This document shows, in pieces, positions 60,403-64,000 of a stretch of DNA of 64,000 nucleotides (positions are counted from its first letter, which is position 1; every line of letters begins with the position of its first letter). Source of the DNA: Kribbibacterium absianum (GTDB lineage: Bacteria; Actinomycetota; Coriobacteriia; Coriobacteriales; Atopobiaceae). The notes under the pieces are model-generated. The model did not search any database. It was given only the letters and a program-made list of their open reading frames with translations, and was not told the DNA's origin. A program made the translations under genes and the position numbers. The stretch is taken from NCBI RefSeq assembly GCF_030067705.1, contig NZ_JASJEX010000003.1, positions 248,001 to 312,000 on the forward strand. The letters run 5' to 3'.

Positions 60403-61656
60403 TTACGCACGCTTGCGACGGGGCATGACGAGAGGCTCGTCCGAGGTCTCGAGGTCGCCCCGCAGGTCGCGGTCGCCTCCGCGCATGGCCTTCTCGACGA
60501 GGTCCGCGGCACGGCGCTTGGCGTCGGGGTCCTGGGAGGCGTAGACGTCCAAGGTCATGGACGGCTTGGCGTGCCCGAGGTTCGACGCGGCCGTCTTGAC
60601 GTCGCCGCCGGCGGCCAGGTACATGGTCGCCCAGGTGTGCCTCAGATCGTGGAACGTGGGCACTCGCCCCTCGGTGCCAAGGATTCCGATGGACATGGCC
60701 AGGGTCGCCCAGCTGCGGCTGAGCACGCTCGGGTGCAGGAAGGCGCCCGGGCTGCCGAGGACGTACTCGTCGCGTGACCACGTGGCGCCGGCCGCCTGGA
60801 ACTCCTCGACCTGGATGGCGCGCCACTCACGCAGCAGCTTCTCCAAGCTTGACGGGAGCACGACGTCCCGGCCGCGGTCCGTCTTGGGGAGCTTGACGTA
60901 GGCGCCGCCCTTGCCGAGCGCGATGGCACGGCGGACCCAGATGATGCCGTGCTCGAAGTCGACGTCGGCCCACTTCAGGCCGGAGACCTCTCCCCCGCGC
61001 ATGCCGGTGAAGAGTGCGACCAGAGCGGCCATGACCACGGGGGTCATCGTCATGTGGGACAGGGCGTCGAGCATCTCGTTGCGGCCCTGGGTGTCGAGCG
61101 CGTTGATGCCCGGCTTCTTCTTGACCTTCTTGGGCGGCCGCACCGTCTCGACGGGGTTGCGGTCGATCTGCCCGCGCTCGACGGCGCGGTACAAGGCCTG
61201 CTTGAGAAGGCCGTGGGCCTTCGTCACCGTGCTTGAGGACTTGCCGTCCGCCATGAGGCCGCTCTCCCAGGCGCGGATATCGTCCGAAGTGAGGGCGGTC
61301 AGCGGCACCCTCTCGAACTGCGAGCGGATCAGCCGGGCGCTGCCGCGGTAGCTGCGCACGGTGGCCGGCTCGATGCGGCCCGACATCTCGAGCTCGTCGA
61401 CGAAGGCGTCCACGTAGTCGGCGACGAGGGCCTGGCAGCGCGGGAACACGCGCGTGCGGTTCATGGCCTCCTGCATCTCGAGCTCCATGCACCAGTCCGC
61501 GAGCTCGGCTTTGGCCTCGGCCTCGGTGCGGGCCTTGAGCACGTGCTCCTTCTCGCGCCAGCGGTCCGTGTCCTTGCGGGCGGCGTATCCCACGAAGACG
61601 GTTCGGCCGCCTCGCTGGATCTTCTTGACGCGCGTCCGCGTGTATACCTTTTCCAA
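60403..61656 (-). CDS. Tyrosine integrase of element B
   Basis: 417 residues with R220 (TGMRGGEV), H336 and R339 (HDLRHTW), H362 (LGHAKPSM) and Y372 (LDVYA). Related to integrase A from end to end, with a longer C-terminal tail. The TTG start at 61656 has AGAGG upstream. It lies about 250 bases from attachment copy 3 and reads away from it. It catalyses integration at tRNA-Phe, the same target as integrase A. Confidence 0.92.
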   Translation of the reverse strand: MEKVYTRTRVKKIQRGGRTVFVGYAARKDTDRWREKEHVLKARTEAEAKAELADWCMELEMQEAMNRTRVFPRCQALVADYVDAFVDELEMSGRIEPATVRSYRGSARLIRSQFERVPLTALTSDDIRAWESGLMADGKSSSTVTKAHGLLKQALYRAVERGQIDRNPVETVRPPKKVKKKPGINALDTQGRNEMLDALSHMTMTPVVMAALVALFTGMRGGEVSGLKWADVDFEHGIIWVRRAIALGKGGAYVKLPKTDRGRDVVLPSSLEKLLREWRAIQVEEFQAAGATWSRDEYVLGSPGAFLHPSVLSRSWATLAMSIGILGTEGRVPTFHDLRHTWATMYLAAGGDVKTAASNLGHAKPSMTLDVYASQDPDAKRRAADLVEKAMRGGDRDLRGDLETSDEPLVMPRRKRA

Positions 61657-61667
61657 AAGTTAACCTC

Positions 61668-61689
61668 TTTTCCCTGCACGTCCCTGCAC
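61668..61689. repeat. Direct repeats beside integrase B
   Basis: TCCCTGCACG occurs twice in tandem (about 61669-61688); a related CCCTGCAAATCC follows near 61705. Candidate integrase or excisionase arm sites. Confidence 0.4.
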
Positions 61690-61907
61690 GGATTACGCGT
61701 TAACCCTGCAAATCCGGCAGAAACGTCGTCCGACAACGTGCGCCGTCTTGGCGCCTTCAGTGCGCTTGTGGCGATTTAACGTGTTACTGCATGCAGGCGG
61801 GAAAGAGGCATTTAAGGGAGTTTTTGTCGTAGCGGTGTCGTAAGGACTCGAACCGGTTCACGGGACTCGCAATAAGTTCGAATTAGGGAACGCAATAGAT
61901 AAAATCT

Positions 61908-61953
61908 CTGAAAATCCGCGTGTCAGGGGTTCGACTCCCTTCCCCGCCACCAG
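61908..61953 (+). repeat. Attachment site copy 3 (attR)
   Basis: 46 bases identical to the tRNA-Phe 3' part at 18459. The right boundary of element B. The tRNA 5' half is absent here. Confidence 0.95.
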
Positions 61954-61961
61954 AGAAACCG

Positions 61962-61995
61962 CAGGTCGTTCGGGCAACCCCGAGCGGCCTGTTTT
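61962..61995 (+). terminator. Terminator after attachment copy 3, probable original tRNA-Phe terminator
   Basis: A 13-bp stem with two wobble pairs and a four-base loop, followed by TTTT, 9 bases past the repeat. Before integration this would have followed tRNA-Phe directly, unless the older element suggested by 62235-62430 brought it. Confidence 0.75.
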
Positions 61996-62234
61996 CATGT
62001 CTGATCTTGGCGTATGCCACTGTAGGGAATCGGAGCCAGAACAGGTTGCGCCGTTTATTTGCCGAGCAGGCGCGACGCTGAGTGCGAGGGGCACGACCGG
62101 AACGGTCTGGACAAGAAGGGCCGCTCCTGGAAAAAACGCGCGGGATAAAGAGCTGCGTTCGTGCGAGGGGCCGATAGCATCCACCGCATTGATGAGGTGA
62201 GGGACCATGACCGTCCAGGACGGGTGCCTACCCC

Positions 62235-62430
62235 GGCCTCAGAGGTCTCCGCCGCACCGCCGTCGAGTGCAAGCAGCCGGGCTGCGCCATAGGTGTTCTG
62301 AGCGGCTCCATGGGCCCGTCGACGTGGGATTGCGAGATGTCGCAGTCCGCCTCCGATGTCGTGTGCGAGAGCGGCATCGACACCGACAGCGTCCGCGACC
62401 CCTGGTGTGTCATCAGCGGCGAGGCACTTC
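62235..62430 (+). pseudogene. Decayed copy of the element B acidic protein gene (30916-31875)
   Basis: In one frame it reads RTAVECKQPGCAIGVL, STWDCEMSQ, CESGIDTDSVRDPW and ISGEAL, matching HTAIECKQLGCTMAAL, ATWDREMPQ, CESGIDTDGIRELW and ISDAAL in the element B protein. About half the residues over 65 positions agree. The rest of the gene is missing. Nothing else is seen in 61996-62527. Confidence 0.75.
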
Positions 62431-62527
62431 CTGCGGGCGGCTTTGCGCCGATATGGTTTAGAATCGTTTCAGAATCTGCCGCAAACGTGACGTGCCGCTC
62501 TGACCGCACCGTCCCTCCGAGGTAATC

Positions 62528-63196
62528 ATGGCCCGTGTGTACTTCGCCGACGATGAGCCCCAGGTGCGCCTGGTGCTCGAGGCTTTCCTGACCCGGGAGG
62601 GCCACGAGGCCGTCGGCTTTGGCACCTGTGAGGAACTGCTGGCCGCGTTCCGCGAGAGGCCCTGCGACTTGGTGCTGCTGGACGTGATGATGCCCGGCAT
62701 CGACGGCGTGGAGGCCCTCCGGCGTCTCCGCGCGACCTCCCAGGTGCCGGTGGTGCTCCTCACCGCCCGGGACGGCGACGGGGACTTCTGTCGGGGTCTG
62801 CGCCTCGGCGCCGACGACTACGTGACCAAGCCCTTCAAGCCTGAGCTTCTCATGGCGAAGGTATCCGCGCTCCTGAGGAGGGCCTCCCTCCAGGCCGCGC
62901 CGGCCCTCGGCAACCTCGCGCTGGACCCGGTGCGCCGCGAGGCCAGCGTCGATGGCCGGGCTCTCGCGCTCACGCCCACCGAGTACGGCCTGCTCTCCTA
63001 CCTCTTCGCGAGGCCGGGCGCCGCCGTCTCCAAGGCGGAGCTCATGGCCGAGGTCTGGGGCGTGCGGGAGCCCGGCGACACCCGCGCCGCCGAGGAGGCG
63101 AGCCGCCGGCTCCGCCACAAGCTCATGGACGCAGGCTCGGACTGGGTGAACGAGACCGTGTGGGGCTTCGGCTGGCGCCTCGCGGACAGGTCGTGA
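62528..63196 (+). CDS. OmpR/PhoB-family response regulator
   Basis: 222 residues. The receiver domain has the acidic pair DDE (8-10), the phosphorylated aspartate D52 (LLDVMMPG), LTARD and TKPF; the winged-helix output domain follows (TPTEYGLLSYLFARPGAAVSKAELMAEVW). CGAGGT precedes the ATG. It overlaps the sensor kinase start (GTGA), so they form one two-component unit. The target genes are unknown. Confidence 0.93.
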   Translation: MARVYFADDEPQVRLVLEAFLTREGHEAVGFGTCEELLAAFRERPCDLVLLDVMMPGIDGVEALRRLRATSQVPVVLLTARDGDGDFCRGLRLGADDYVTKPFKPELLMAKVSALLRRASLQAAPALGNLALDPVRREASVDGRALALTPTEYGLLSYLFARPGAAVSKAELMAEVWGVREPGDTRAAEEASRRLRHKLMDAGSDWVNETVWGFGWRLADRS

Positions 63197-64000
63197 GGGT
63201 CGTGGCGCCGGCCAAGGGAGGGGCCTCCCTGCGCCCCGTCGCGCTCGTGGTGGCTGCAGCCGCGCTCGGCTGCGTGGCGTTCGTGTGCCTCTTCGCCGCG
63301 ACCCAGGAGGAGGTCCTCTGGCGCCGGGCGGAGGAGGTCGTGGCGCAGTATGCGGCCGGCGAGTGGGACCCCGAGGAGACAGGCGTGCCCGTGGAGGTGC
63401 AGGCCGTCCCCGCCGACCCGGGGAACCCGTTCTGGCAAGCGACGGAGGGGTCGAGCTTCCCGTCGGCCGCGGTCTCCGTGGCGCTGCGCCACTGCGCGGC
63501 TCAGGGGCTGCCGGCCGAGTCGCAGGTGGCCAGGGCTCGGCTCGGCGACGGCGCGGTGGTGCTCCTGTGCCGGGACGCGGGTGACGGCACGGCGGAGCTC
63601 CTAGTGGCGGACGTGGGCGCGGCCCTCAGAGCGCTGCGGGACACCGCCGGGCAGCTCCTGGCGGTGTCCGCCGTCTTCGTGGCCACGCTGGGCGCCCTCG
63701 CCTGGTGGGCCCTCCGCAAGGTCGCTGAGGCCCAGGCGCGAGCGGCCGATCTCTTCGCCAACGCCGCCCACGAGCTGCGCACGCCGCTCTCCATCGCGGG
63801 CGGCCATGTGGCGGCTCTCCGGGAGGGCCTCTGCGGCCAGGAGGAGGCGCTCGCCGTGGTGGACGGCGAGCTGGGGCGTATCAGAGCGCTGGTGGACGAC
63901 ATCCTCGCCCTCTCCAAGGCCGACGCCGGCGCGGTGCTCCCGGAGCCGAGGCCGCTCGACGTGCGGGAGGAGCTCTACGACGCGCTGGGGCTTTTGGCCC
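63193..64000 (+). CDS. Sensor histidine kinase (3' end outside window)
   Basis: The frame is open from GTG 63193 to the end of the window, 269 codons. Two membrane helices (about residues 15-36 and 155-178) flank an external sensor region of about 120 residues, then the HisKA domain with the phospho-acceptor histidine in FANAAHELRTPLS. The ATPase domain lies beyond the window. It overlaps the response regulator stop. Confidence 0.9.
   Translation, partial: MRVVAPAKGGASLRPVALVVAAAALGCVAFVCLFAATQEEVLWRRAEEVVAQYAAGEWDPEETGVPVEVQAVPADPGNPFWQATEGSSFPSAAVSVALRHCAAQGLPAESQVARARLGDGAVVLLCRDAGDGTAELLVADVGAALRALRDTAGQLLAVSAVFVATLGALAWWALRKVAEAQARAADLFANAAHELRTPLSIAGGHVAALREGLCGQEEALAVVDGELGRIRALVDDILALSKADAGAVLPEPRPLDVREELYDALGLLA

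Larger units (their letters stand above)
29733..61953. mobile_element. Element B: accessory integrative element at tRNA-Phe
   Basis: About 32.2 kb between attachment copies 2 and 3. It carries its own tyrosine integrase next to the right copy, ParA and a ribbon-helix-helix protein, a serine recombinase and a truncated relaxase. No intact relaxase, FtsK pump or Rep is visible, so it may be a defective or helper-dependent element. Cargo includes McrBC, HEPN/MNT, HicB, a toxin-like cassette, a long unknown operon and a secreted subtilase cluster. Confidence 0.88.

Overview
The window is GC-rich throughout and has the gene style of a Coriobacteriia actinobacterium (Olsenella/Atopobiaceae-like, gut or oral). 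That placement is an inference from GC-biased codon use, strong Shine-Dalgarno sites, a Tad pilus locus of actinobacterial layout and a maltodextrin block; no rRNA or other species marker is present.

Left chromosomal part (1-18503). A carbohydrate block comes first: the 3' part of a MalG-type permease, a LacI regulator, 4-alpha-glucanotransferase, glycogen/maltodextrin phosphorylase and an MsmK-type ATPase that would power the sugar importer. RsgA follows. Next is a co-oriented Tad (Flp) pilus locus at 8345-18415: CpaB, TadZ/CpaE, TadA, TadB, TadC, Flp pilin, several TadE/TadG-like (pseudo)pilins, a DUF192 protein and a zinc-ribbon/FHA protein. It ends at tRNA-Phe (18428-18503).

Integrated part (18459-61953). 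The 3' end of tRNA-Phe is repeated almost exactly at 29733-29780 and 61908-61953, so two integrative elements sit in tandem. Element A (about 11.3 kb) resembles an actinomycete integrative conjugative element: tyrosine integrase, excisionase-like HTH, FtsK/TraB-type DNA pump, membrane partner, and a Rep protein with the HUH endonuclease plus P-loop layout of eukaryotic ssDNA (CRESS) viruses. Just upstream of rep, on the same strand, is a 10-bp stem with an 11-nt loop that contains the circovirus-type nonanucleotide. Element A also carries an Eco47II-like restriction-modification pair. Element B (about 32.2 kb) has its own related integrase, ParA plus a ribbon-helix-helix partner, a serine recombinase, a broken relaxase, and accessory cargo: McrBC with an EVE-like domain, a HEPN/MNT pair, an orphan HicB, a DUF4417/toxin-like/acidic protein cassette, a long operon of unrecognised proteins with tandem paralogues and phosphatases, and a membrane/secreted cluster led by an unusual subtilase.

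Right part (61954-64000). Just beyond the last attachment site lies a decayed copy of a gene found at the left end of element B, which suggests a third, older element at the same site. An OmpR-type response regulator and the start of its sensor kinase follow.

How it fits together: the chromosome supplies sugar use and pili. tRNA-Phe is a repeated landing site. Each incoming element brings the tRNA 3' end plus a terminator, and element B carries most of the defence and toxin-related cargo. No CRISPR array, rRNA operon or intact insertion sequence was seen.
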